Virus record (IMG/VR): IMGVR_UViG_3300022888_000031 | Coordinates: 1 to 26,960 of that record | Direction: 5' to 3' (one strand) | DNA length: 26,960 nt | Origin: a virus | Shown: positions 16,635 to 24,346 of the stretch, piece after piece | Numbering within the stretch: the stretch's first letter is position 1 | How the letters are laid out: the number at the start of each line of letters is the position of its first letter | Position numbers and translations under genes: made by a program | Notes under the pieces: generated by a model | Database searches by the model: none | The model's input: the letters and a program-made list of their open reading frames with translations, nothing else | What the model was told of the DNA's origin: nothing

Positions 16635-17747
16635 ATGTTTAAGAACCTTGGTGTTGGGGATTATAAATTCACACCCTTTAAGGTTCATAAGGCATATTCC
16701 TTTACAGAAGTAGATTCTGGAAGTGGTGTCTTTGTTCTTGAAGGACATAGTGGAAGTTTGTTGGGGTTTAACTCTGCCAGTGCGGCCTCACAATCAATTG
16801 GTGCATTTAGTGAAGAATCTAAATCTTTAGGACACGGAAAAGATGAATGGTATAGTGTTGGTACTTGGTATCATAAACCAATATGGAGATCAATTCATCA
16901 CTTATATGTAAAAGGTGAAGAAACACCTAATCCATGGTCTGCAAACTGTCCACAACCCGATAAAACTTTTGATGATTTAGAACTTGCTTGGCCAAGACCT
17001 AATGAAACAACTCTTTCTACACCTCGTAGACGACAATTACACGATTCAGTACAAGTATTTAATGTTCCCCGTAAATTTTTTGGAGAACAGATATATCCAG
17101 GTAGTGTAAGAATACTTGATAATAGTACATCACAAACACTTGTGTTGGTTGATGATGGTTATGGCAATATGTACGATACTGCATTTAGTTCAAGTTATGC
17201 AGCAGGAACTCCAGACAGTAATAATAGTGGTAGTTTAGTTGGAAATGTTTTTTATCAACATGGATTAGTTTGTATAACAGATACAGGTAGTTATAATGAA
17301 GTGGGTTTAGGTTCTGGTTCTGATGGTTGGGAATTAGAATTTGAAAATTCTCAAACAATATACGAACACGAATATTTAGTCATAGCAAAGAAAAATGAAT
17401 TTAACACCCCAACAAATAAAAGTGCAACTTTTGAAGGTTCTGGTTCTGATTGGGTAGGTTCTAATTTAGAATATTTTCCAGACGTTAGACAAGGGTTAGA
17501 AAGAACTTCAAGTGCATATCCTGCAATTGGTCATTATACAAAATATGAAGAGTATCAAGAAAATACTTTAATAAAACCTACATTTAAGTTAGAAAATTTT
17601 GTATCACATTCAGATTTTCATACTTATGTAACTACGATAGGGTTATATAACGATAATGATGATTTATTAGCAGTTTCAAAACTTGCCAAACCAATAAAAA
17701 AATCAAAAAAATATGACATGGCATTCACTATTAGGTTTGATTTATAA
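16635..17747 (+). CDS. Virion structural protein, 370 aa (paralog B2)
   Basis: Its C-terminal 50 residues (YVTTIGLYNDNDDLLAVSKL, AKPIKK, final IRFDL) are a close match to the preceding protein, while the N-terminal parts have diverged. The middle holds a QLHDSVQVFNVPRKFFGEQI stretch, then YPGSVRILDNST and repeated short β motifs ending NEVGLGSGSDGW. The two genes are a tandem duplication whose shared C-terminus probably marks a common docking or oligomerisation surface. GGGAGATACAGGATG provides the ribosome-binding site. It is the last structural gene before the envelope cassette. Confidence 0.75.
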   Translation: MFKNLGVGDYKFTPFKVHKAYSFTEVDSGSGVFVLEGHSGSLLGFNSASAASQSIGAFSEESKSLGHGKDEWYSVGTWYHKPIWRSIHHLYVKGEETPNPWSANCPQPDKTFDDLELAWPRPNETTLSTPRRRQLHDSVQVFNVPRKFFGEQIYPGSVRILDNSTSQTLVLVDDGYGNMYDTAFSSSYAAGTPDSNNSGSLVGNVFYQHGLVCITDTGSYNEVGLGSGSDGWELEFENSQTIYEHEYLVIAKKNEFNTPTNKSATFEGSGSDWVGSNLEYFPDVRQGLERTSSAYPAIGHYTKYEEYQENTLIKPTFKLENFVSHSDFHTYVTTIGLYNDNDDLLAVSKLAKPIKKSKKYDMAFTIRFDL

Positions 17748-17905
17748 GTAATTTTGTTGTGAAATTCGACACAAATTAATACAAATTAATACATCCAATA
17801 AACTAATTATAACTTATATATATAATATTTATATGTAAGGAATAAATCAAAACCCTTTTTATTCTAAAAGGTTACTTAACTTAGAACATAACGAGGAGAT
17901 TTACA
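17748..17905 (+). promoter_or_regulatory. Promoter-like intergenic region ahead of the envelope cassette
   Basis: This 158-base gap holds a weak hairpin (TTGTG 17757-17761 with CACAA 17770-17774), a tandem ten-base repeat ACAAATTAAT (17771-17780 and 17781-17790), and an AT-rich run ending in ATATTTATA (17825-17833). That motif also precedes the two structural operons. A possible leader stem with AACC...GGTT follows around 17850-17873, then GAGGAG at 17893-17898. It separates virion genes from the cassette of exported proteins, so the cassette probably has its own promoter. TATAAT occurs at 17821-17826 but no -35 box lies at the right distance. Confidence 0.5.
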
Positions 17906-20677
17906 TTGCGTAAATTTTTATTAAGCCTCTTGATGGTGATGAGTTTCGTATATACTCAGACACCAATAATTAGACTTATGCAATCAAGGGAGTATAACAC
18001 ACCAAAGTATTGGTGGGGAGCACAAGAAAATTTTAAGCTAAGAGGATTTTTAGCAGATGATACTACTGGTTTAGCTAATCCAACTAACGGTACTTATAAA
18101 AGTAAGACTAGAGGTGTTGCGTATAAGAATAATAACTTTGATGCTTGGAGAGATTCAGTAATGACAATTGCTGTTACACTTGATGACAACGATGCCGATG
18201 TAACTGCTTTTCGTTTAGATTTAGTATTTGATAATGATTTAATAGATTGGACTCACGATTCAACCCACGTAGAGAAAGGTGCATATATAAATGGTTGGAC
18301 TGAAGGAGATAGTGCAGCAGCTGCACATTACTCTTACGAAGTTGTTAGGTATGCTGATGTAGGATATGCTGATTCATTAGCCGCAGGTGGAACACAAGAT
18401 ACTTCAAAATCTATTACAGATGCTCGATATGATTGGTTAAGAATCACAATGGTTTCTCATAATGGAAATACGCACACATTTGGTAATGGAGATTCTACTC
18501 AAACAGAATTATTAAAATTACATTTTAGAATAAAAGATGTTGTAGATAATTTTTCTGCTAAATCATTTAGAGTAGCAACTAAATATTTAGCTGGAACTGG
18601 ATATTATACTTATGTAACAAATGGAAATTATCTAACTACATATCAAATTTATATAGATGGTAACACAGGACAAGATGGAGTTGGTATAGGTGGTGCACGT
18701 GGTGATATTACATTACATCCAAAGTTAGTAGATGTAGAGGGTTATTTAAGATATGTTCAAGGTAAAGGTAGAGCCGTTGCAGCAGCATTCACTACAGCAA
18801 CAGACAACACATATCCATATTGGAAAATAAAATTTGAATTAGACCAAAGTAATCCACATTCTTATTCTAATTGGTATAACATAGAATCAATTACAGATGC
18901 TACTACAACAACAGAAACTAATACTACCGATGACGTTATTGGTAATTATCAATCAGGAGCTCCAGGATATTTTTATCTTAAAAAAACAACAATAGCAGAC
19001 CAAGTAGTGCCCGCAGAGGGATTTCTTGGTATATCTTATTATGATTCAACTTATACAGATTCTAATGGATATTATAATATACAGTTACCAAGAAACAATG
19101 GATACCGAATGTCATTTTGGCCTCCTGATGCAAGTGATGATATTGAAAACCACGTTCAACTTGAATTAGATAGAAATCAAATTACAAATGTAACCGATGC
19201 TATAATGTCATTTAACTTCCAATCAGGTAAACATCACAATTATAATAGTGGTGGTGGTAGAATAGACACATTAAATTCTATTGAATACTTTATTGGTGAT
19301 GTTGACGGAGATGATTTATTTCAGTTAAACGACACTTATATATTATGGAGTTATGTATCAGGAATAATGAATAACTATACACACCATAATGGAAACTCTT
19401 ATGAGGATTGGTCTACAATAGATACGTTTCACGTAGCTGGAACACCAACAGCTCGTGGATATTATCAAACTTTAAATGGACAATCAAGACTACAAAAATA
19501 TGAGTTTACAGTATTTGAAGATGGAGATTTTAATCAAGCTCAAGCTTTAACATATAACCCTATAGAAACTTTAAATCCATTGATGGATGATGTTATAACT
19601 GGATTAGACACGATACATTATAATGTTGGAGCTGGAACTTCTACGTGGCACGCAGATAAAGTAACAAATGATGTAAATCCAGATTACACGATTGATAGTT
19701 TATCATATTTCTTTACAGGTGATATAAACACTACAGGTACAAAAGTTGGTAGTGATGCATATCAGACACAAACTAATACCACAACATATTATCGGTGGGG
19801 GGCGGTAGGTAATGCACCAGCTAACTGGAATCAAAAAATTAATATAGGAGATAATACACCAGGAATATTAAGTAAATCTAAGAATGTTGACGTTATTCTT
19901 TCTTTACCCGCTGATTCTACAGTTAGAGTTCAATCAGGTAATCAGATAGAAGTTCCGTTAACTATTACACCGAGAGCGGGAGTTCTTATATCTGGTTTTG
20001 AATTTGAAGTTGAGTTTGATACAACGGTATTACATTTTATAGATATGAAAACAGATATTTTACCAGGCCCGTGGATGACATATGTAAATGTTCACGAACC
20101 CGTAAATAATTGGCAAAGGGTTTCGTTTGGTGGTGTAGATTATTCACCAAGTAATGCACCAGAAAGATATTGGATTGATAAAGAGATTGTAGGATTAAAT
20201 TTAGTATTTGAAGCAGCGTTTCCTGATACTGAGTGGACACAAGCTCCAATAAATTTTATTGGTAAGCACGCAGCTGGAACACCTGCAGGTAGAGACTTAA
20301 CTATGAGTAAGAGTGATGGTGAAGTATGGGTATGGAATAAGTATTGGGCATTTGGTGGTGGAAAACCAGATGAAGAAGCAATAACATATAACTATCCAAA
20401 CCCATTTATAGAGAATACTAAATTTCAATTCTTTTTAGATGAACCAAAAGATGTTCAATTATATATTTTAAATTCTATTGGACAAAGAATAGGAACACTT
20501 TTAAATGAACACGTGTTGACTGGATTACATACATTTGATTTTACAAATGAACCAACGGTTTGGTTGCCTGATGTGAGTGTGTATGAAAATCATCAAAAAT
20601 TAGAACCAGGAGTTTATATCTTTGTAATGCAAACAGATAATAGAATTAAAGCTAATAAATTTACGGTGGTGAAATAA
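17906..20677 (+). CDS. Secreted multidomain protein with T9SS type A sorting domain, 923 aa
   Basis: Predicted to be exported by Sec and then across the outer membrane by the type IX system. Residues 1-17 are a signal peptide (RKFLLSLLMVMSFVYTQ). About 84-210 is a cohesin-like β-sandwich. About 260-420 contains a carboxypeptidase-regulatory-like region (DSNGYYNIQLP). GDVDGDDLFQLND (464-476) is a calcium-loop motif like half a dockerin. About 660-800 is a second cohesin-like domain (VPLTITPRAGVLISGFEFEV). Residues 829-923 are a classic T9SS sorting domain: NYPNPF, then VQLYILNSIGQRIGTLL, GLHTFDF, LEPGVYIFVMQT and a final KFTVVK. The start is TTG, supported by GAGGAG seven bases upstream and by the signal peptide that begins there. 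The following PorV/PorQ-like gene starts in its stop codon (TAATG). The architecture is typical of host surface proteins, so it was probably acquired from a host. Confidence 0.88.
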   Translation: MRKFLLSLLMVMSFVYTQTPIIRLMQSREYNTPKYWWGAQENFKLRGFLADDTTGLANPTNGTYKSKTRGVAYKNNNFDAWRDSVMTIAVTLDDNDADVTAFRLDLVFDNDLIDWTHDSTHVEKGAYINGWTEGDSAAAAHYSYEVVRYADVGYADSLAAGGTQDTSKSITDARYDWLRITMVSHNGNTHTFGNGDSTQTELLKLHFRIKDVVDNFSAKSFRVATKYLAGTGYYTYVTNGNYLTTYQIYIDGNTGQDGVGIGGARGDITLHPKLVDVEGYLRYVQGKGRAVAAAFTTATDNTYPYWKIKFELDQSNPHSYSNWYNIESITDATTTTETNTTDDVIGNYQSGAPGYFYLKKTTIADQVVPAEGFLGISYYDSTYTDSNGYYNIQLPRNNGYRMSFWPPDASDDIENHVQLELDRNQITNVTDAIMSFNFQSGKHHNYNSGGGRIDTLNSIEYFIGDVDGDDLFQLNDTYILWSYVSGIMNNYTHHNGNSYEDWSTIDTFHVAGTPTARGYYQTLNGQSRLQKYEFTVFEDGDFNQAQALTYNPIETLNPLMDDVITGLDTIHYNVGAGTSTWHADKVTNDVNPDYTIDSLSYFFTGDINTTGTKVGSDAYQTQTNTTTYYRWGAVGNAPANWNQKINIGDNTPGILSKSKNVDVILSLPADSTVRVQSGNQIEVPLTITPRAGVLISGFEFEVEFDTTVLHFIDMKTDILPGPWMTYVNVHEPVNNWQRVSFGGVDYSPSNAPERYWIDKEIVGLNLVFEAAFPDTEWTQAPINFIGKHAAGTPAGRDLTMSKSDGEVWVWNKYWAFGGGKPDEEAITYNYPNPFIENTKFQFFLDEPKDVQLYILNSIGQRIGTLLNEHVLTGLHTFDFTNEPTVWLPDVSVYENHQKLEPGVYIFVMQTDNRIKANKFTVVK

Positions 20678-21513
20678 TGAAAAAAATACTATTGACATTA
20701 CTACTTTTTAGTAGTATATTCGCACAAGCAAATAGAATATTAACCTTAGCACCAACTGCTCAAGTAAGTTCTATTGGTAATGTAATGTTACCAATGATGA
20801 ACCCAGCCCGTAATCTTTTTGATAAAGACCATTTCAGTTTTAGTAGAGTAAATTGGATGACTAATATTGTAGATGATATGAGTTATAATTTCTTAAATAT
20901 TGATAGAGGCCCATTTGGAGTTAATATTATGTTCTTTAATTATGGAGAACAAAATCAAACAAATGAAAGTGGAATTATAGAAGGACAATTCACACCATTA
21001 AGTGCAGTATATGGTTTTAGTTATGCACGTAAGGTTAGTAAATATAACTTAGGGTTAGATGTAAAACTAATAACACACGACTTACATACTCAAAAAGCAA
21101 ACGGTTTAGTATTTGGAGTTGGTGGTTATTTTCCTAAAGTGTATAAAGATTTAGATTTAGATGTTATGGTTCGTAACTTTGGATTTGCACCTAAGTTCGG
21201 TAGTTATAAATCAGAACTACCCACAAGTGTAAATGTGGCTGGAACATATCCATATAAAGATTTTATGTTTTATGGTCAATTTAATAAAATGGAAAAACAT
21301 CAAACATTTGGTGTTGGAACAAGTTATAATTATAAAAATATGTTGTGGGGAAAAGTTGGATATTATATGGATGATATGCACGAATTAACTTATCCCACAT
21401 TTGGATTAGATTTTAAATATGACAAGTATATTGTTGGTATGAGTTATATTTATGGAGACAAGACGTTACCGTTGAGTAACACAATTAGATTAACAATAAA
21501 CCTGGAGTTGTAA
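20677..21513 (+). CDS. PorV/PorQ-family outer-membrane protein of the type IX secretion system
   Basis: 278 residues with a signal peptide (KKILLTLLLFSSIFAQ) and then the family's opening, ILTLAPTAQVSSIGNVMLPM, followed by NPARNLF. The middle matches the PorQ pattern closely: GPFGVNIMFFNYGE, EGQFTPLSAVYGFSYARKV, YNLGLDVKLITHDL, and VRNFG. It then runs as repeated amphipathic strands to an apolar C-terminus (TIRLTINLEL), as in a β-barrel. PorV and PorQ work with the PorU sortase to remove the sorting domain and attach cargo to the surface lipid; PorV shuttles cargo from the translocon. It is shorter than usual family members (about 330-390). Its one-base overlap with the T9SS cargo gene implies they are a functional pair. 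Whether it is closer to PorV or PorQ I cannot decide. Confidence 0.78.
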   Translation: MKKILLTLLLFSSIFAQANRILTLAPTAQVSSIGNVMLPMMNPARNLFDKDHFSFSRVNWMTNIVDDMSYNFLNIDRGPFGVNIMFFNYGEQNQTNESGIIEGQFTPLSAVYGFSYARKVSKYNLGLDVKLITHDLHTQKANGLVFGVGGYFPKVYKDLDLDVMVRNFGFAPKFGSYKSELPTSVNVAGTYPYKDFMFYGQFNKMEKHQTFGVGTSYNYKNMLWGKVGYYMDDMHELTYPTFGLDFKYDKYIVGMSYIYGDKTLPLSNTIRLTINLEL

Positions 21514-21514
21514 A

Positions 21515-21907
21515 ATGGCGAAAAATAAAGTAGTGGATGCAGAATCCGCTGTAGAAGAGATGAAGAATAAAAAGTTTGGATTATCAATCCAAAATATCAT
21601 AGCTCTTGTAACGGTTCTATCCACAGGAATAGCAGGTTGGTATTCGTTTACTGGTCGTATTGATGGATTAGAAGAAATAGTAACAGGATTTGCAGATGCA
21701 AGTGATATAGAATTGGTAACTTCTAAACTTGATTCATATGATGAAGACATCAAGTATCTTCGTGATAAACTTGATAACTTAAAAACACCTAAAGTTAAAT
21801 CTTATGATAAAGATGTAGCTAACTTAACCAATGAAATCAAAGGTTTGAAAAGAGAAATTAAGAAGTTAGAAGAACTACTTAAAGACCCTTTAGCAGATTT
21901 TAAATAG
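21515..21907 (+). CDS. Membrane-anchored coiled-coil protein, 130 aa
   Basis: A basic N-terminal tail (about 1-22) is followed by one membrane helix (about 25-46, IQNIIALVTVLSTGIAGWYSF) and then a long acidic/basic coiled coil (about 65-122). The most likely topology is inner-membrane anchor with the coiled coil in the periplasm, which resembles an inner-membrane spanin. It could equally be a scaffold for the secretion cassette around it. The start lies one base after the PorV/PorQ-like stop. No named family recognised. Confidence 0.75.
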   Translation: MAKNKVVDAESAVEEMKNKKFGLSIQNIIALVTVLSTGIAGWYSFTGRIDGLEEIVTGFADASDIELVTSKLDSYDEDIKYLRDKLDNLKTPKVKSYDKDVANLTNEIKGLKREIKKLEELLKDPLADFK

Positions 21908-21916
21908 GAGATAACA

Positions 21917-22579
21917 ATGAAAAACAATTATCGTTTTGTATTGTTTGTTGTTTTAGGATTCGTAATGTCTAATATAATTGGGTGTGCGGCTTCCGTTCAA
22001 ACAGAACAATATGTAGGTGAGTATGAAAAAGAAAAATCAATGGATGAAGTTGTCGTAACTAAAGTAGATGGATTAAAAATACTTGAAGTAAGAGCTAATA
22101 AAGATATGGAAGAACGATATCCTGAACTAGCAGAGAAGAGAGTTGCTTTCGGTCTAACACAAGAACTTCAGAACGTTGTATCTTATATCGGTAGATTTAA
22201 TATGATTGAAGCCGACAGAGATATGCAGTTAGCTATCAGAAATGATTTGAAAGCTAATAAGGCTAAAATCACAACGGCAAAGTATTCTGGTTATGTAACC
22301 ATTTATGATTTTGCTGTCAATCTAAAAGAAGAAATAAAAGCTGGTAAGGTGGAGACTATCAATGAAACAATAGTTGGTATTCAGGTTAAGTTGATTAACA
22401 ATGAGAATACACAGTATGTTGTTGGTAGTGGTCAAGGAAGAGCTTCAACCGTAGGTAGAGGATTTCTTATGAATCCTAATATGGCTTGGAATCAATCTTC
22501 TTTAAGTTCCGCATCAAATAAAGCTATGGAGACAGCCGTAGTCAATGTTATAAAAGCAATTGACCGTAGGGGTTGGTAA
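21917..22579 (+). CDS. CsgG-like outer-membrane lipoprotein, 220 aa
   Basis: The signal peptide ends in a lipobox, IIGC, with the lipidated Cys at residue 23 and Ala after it. The mature part has the layout of the CsgG superfamily: a helix with RVAFGLTQELQNVVSYIGRF then NMIEADRDM (about 75-104), a β-strand segment YSGYVTIYDFAVNL, a second strand pair around VGIQVKLINNENTQYVVGSGQG, and a closing helix AMETAVVNVIKAIDRRGW. CsgG forms the outer-membrane pore that exports curli subunits. The N-terminal CsgG signature motifs are not obvious, so this is a superfamily call rather than true csgG. TAGGAGATAACAATG gives a strong start overlapping the previous stop. Curli-type genes have, as I recall, been reported in some marine phages. 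Confidence 0.65.
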   Translation: MKNNYRFVLFVVLGFVMSNIIGCAASVQTEQYVGEYEKEKSMDEVVVTKVDGLKILEVRANKDMEERYPELAEKRVAFGLTQELQNVVSYIGRFNMIEADRDMQLAIRNDLKANKAKITTAKYSGYVTIYDFAVNLKEEIKAGKVETINETIVGIQVKLINNENTQYVVGSGQGRASTVGRGFLMNPNMAWNQSSLSSASNKAMETAVVNVIKAIDRRGW

Positions 22580-22584
22580 AATGG

Positions 22585-23619
22585 ATGTGGCAGAAACTAA
22601 TATTAATTTTTTTATTGTGGAGTAGTGTTTCTGCCCAATCCTTTTTCTATTCATACGTAGACCCTTGTCAACAAACTGTAGTTCGTAGTAATTATACAAT
22701 TACAGGAGATCAAAAAGGATTTCAAGTAACTTATTATAACCGTACTAAGTTTTTTACCTTAGAAGAGGCATTAGAAATAGTAAGACGTGATCCAATAACT
22801 GGTGTACCAATATATGCCATAGAAGATTGGGCACAAAATGTCTTTAATGATTTTGAAGATTTATTTCCATGTGCAGTTAAAGTAGCAGAAGAGTTATTAT
22901 CTTCAGTACTTGCAGAAAATGTTAGTGAGCAATTTAGTAAGGATGAAGGTGGTGGAGAAGATATTTCATCTACACCACAACAGGTTAATTATGCTATTCG
23001 TTCTACACAAGGTGATGAAAGGTGGATAACATCTTTCAATAGTGTTTATACTGCAACAAGTTTTGATGGTAGAAAAAGACACGATGGTAATTTTAATTTT
23101 ACTAATGATTTCAGAAAAGGTTCTCTCACATATGGTCAAGGATTTAAGTTCAAAGCCAAAAAACAAAATGTAGTATTGAATGGAAGTGCTTTAACATATC
23201 AAACATTTGAGGGATGGGATTGGTTATTATCTACTTCATATGCCAAATCATTACAAAAGAAAAATGCTGAAGCATTTGTTTTTTCAGGCACATATGGAAG
23301 AGTTAGTGGTAATAATTTTGGAAATTTAACGATGGTATATGGACAAAGATTTCCATTTAAGATAATGGGTGGAAATACAATTACATTTTCTAACTATATT
23401 GCCTATACTCTAATGAGATATTATGAAGGTAATAATCCAGGAGATAGATATTTATTACTGAGAAGTCCTGTTATTTTTATGCCAACCATATCAATGGATT
23501 GGAAATTAGGAACGGCTTTCTCATTTAATTTAGGTGTTTCAATGGGATATAACACCGTAGTTAATGATTATGGGGAACGAGGTAAGAGTTTCAGTATATT
23601 ATTTGGAACTTATTTTTAG
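22585..23619 (+). CDS. Outer-membrane β-barrel protein, 344 aa
   Basis: Signal peptide in residues 1-18 (WQKLILIFLLWSSVSAQ). The mature N-terminal part has two cysteines, at 28 (YVDPCQQ) and 96 (LFPCAVK), with YYNRTKFFTLEEA between; they could form a disulfide. From about 130 on, the protein is a run of alternating amphipathic strands with aromatic belts and it ends in a phenylalanine (ILFGTYF), a usual end for outer-membrane barrels. I chose ATG 22585, not an upstream in-frame TTG at 22573: the TTG lies directly on the AGGGG site, while the ATG is 12 bases downstream of it and starts the signal peptide cleanly. It sits between two CsgG-like genes, suggesting a shared outer-membrane complex. 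I recall similar YVDPC-type proteins in marine phages but cannot name a family. Confidence 0.75.
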   Translation: MWQKLILIFLLWSSVSAQSFFYSYVDPCQQTVVRSNYTITGDQKGFQVTYYNRTKFFTLEEALEIVRRDPITGVPIYAIEDWAQNVFNDFEDLFPCAVKVAEELLSSVLAENVSEQFSKDEGGGEDISSTPQQVNYAIRSTQGDERWITSFNSVYTATSFDGRKRHDGNFNFTNDFRKGSLTYGQGFKFKAKKQNVVLNGSALTYQTFEGWDWLLSTSYAKSLQKKNAEAFVFSGTYGRVSGNNFGNLTMVYGQRFPFKIMGGNTITFSNYIAYTLMRYYEGNNPGDRYLLLRSPVIFMPTISMDWKLGTAFSFNLGVSMGYNTVVNDYGERGKSFSILFGTYF

Positions 23620-23629
23620 GAGAAATAAA

Positions 23630-23698
23630 ATGAAAAACGTATGTGATAATCCAAATTGTGAATGTGAAAATTGCACTTGTGAAAATTGTAATTGTTAG
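23630..23698 (+). CDS. 22-aa cysteine-rich microprotein, metallothionein-like
   Basis: A short frame, ATG 23630 to TAG 23698, encoding 22 residues of which seven are cysteines (5, 10, 12, 15, 17, 20, 22) in a CxCxxCxCxxCxC array. The Cys spacing is like metal-binding metallothionein clusters. The start has the same AGGAGAAATAAAATG context as its neighbours, and its stop forms a TAGGAG that supplies the ribosome-binding site of the next gene, so it is fitted into the operon as a real gene. The DNA shows a 15-base repeat (TGTGAAAATTG twice). No signal peptide. It could bind zinc or copper, or serve as a redox or folding aid to the exported proteins. The function is inferred from Cys spacing only. 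Confidence 0.72.
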   Translation: MKNVCDNPNCECENCTCENCNC

Positions 23699-23707
23699 GA
23701 GTATACA

Positions 23708-24346
23708 ATGAATGAACTAAAAAGTAAGGTTACAAAATGGGGAATTAAGTTACTTACTTTTGGAGTGTTGGCAGTGATGATGTGTAGTGTAGCTAATGGT
23801 CAAGTAGAAATAGAAAGATTAAAAAATGCAGCTAAAGAACGTAGAGAAGCTGCAAAAGCAGAAGCTAAAGCTAATAATCTACCAGTGCCTGCAATTGTAG
23901 ATGCTGATTTAATTAGACCAACATTAACCGTATCTAAATTTGTTGGAACAAGTGAGAATGTTGGTATAAAAGATGATAGAATCACTATGGGAATACAACA
24001 ATTACTACAGGAACAATTTCAAGAAAGTGATTATATTCTAACTGATGATAGTGATGCTAATTTTACTGTATCTGCTGAGATAGTTTACATTGGTAGACCT
24101 AACGAAGCATTTAGTATTATTGGTATATTCAATCGCAGAAAAGATAAAACACAAGTAAGAATGAATGTGTTGTTGACAGAGAATGCGACTGGTAAAGTAA
24201 CCACAGGTAGAGGTATGGGTGAGATTGAAACAAAAATATCTGCTATGGGTTTACAAATTGAAGAAGATGGTGTTCCTTTTAGTAATAGTGAATTGGGTGG
24301 TGCTTTAAGAAAAGCAATTGATGACGCGACGGCAAGTTTAAAATGA
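23708..24346 (+). CDS. Periplasmic CsgG-superfamily-like protein, 212 aa
   Basis: Residues 12-32 are a signal peptide (GIKLLTFGVLAVMMCSVANG); the Cys at 26 is not in a good lipobox, so the product is probably soluble in the periplasm. An alanine/lysine helix follows (about 37-56). The rest resembles CsgG-like or related lipoprotein folds: RPTLTVSKFVG, ITMGIQQLLQEQFQESDYIL, ANFTVSAEIVYIG, a strand pair with VRMNVLLTENATGKVTTGRGMGEI, and a closing helix LGGALRKAIDDATASL. It echoes the lipoprotein at 21917 in overall plan. The two may be partners, with the barrel between. Overlaps the next gene by ATGA. Confidence 0.6.
   Translation: MNELKSKVTKWGIKLLTFGVLAVMMCSVANGQVEIERLKNAAKERREAAKAEAKANNLPVPAIVDADLIRPTLTVSKFVGTSENVGIKDDRITMGIQQLLQEQFQESDYILTDDSDANFTVSAEIVYIGRPNEAFSIIGIFNRRKDKTQVRMNVLLTENATGKVTTGRGMGEIETKISAMGLQIEEDGVPFSNSELGGALRKAIDDATASLK

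Noticed and set aside
17821-17826. TATAAT as a host sigma-70 promoter for the envelope cassette
   Set aside because: No -35 element lies 16-18 bases upstream in this AT-rich tract, and the match is easily due to composition.
17906-20677. A cellulosome-like role because of cohesin- and dockerin-like motifs
   Set aside because: Only one loop of a dockerin is visible, and isolated cohesin-like folds are common in FCB surface proteins. No enzyme domain is present.
22573-22584. TTG 22573 as the start of the outer-membrane barrel gene
   Set aside because: It lies directly on the likely ribosome-binding site AGGGG. ATG 22585 is well placed and begins a clean signal peptide.
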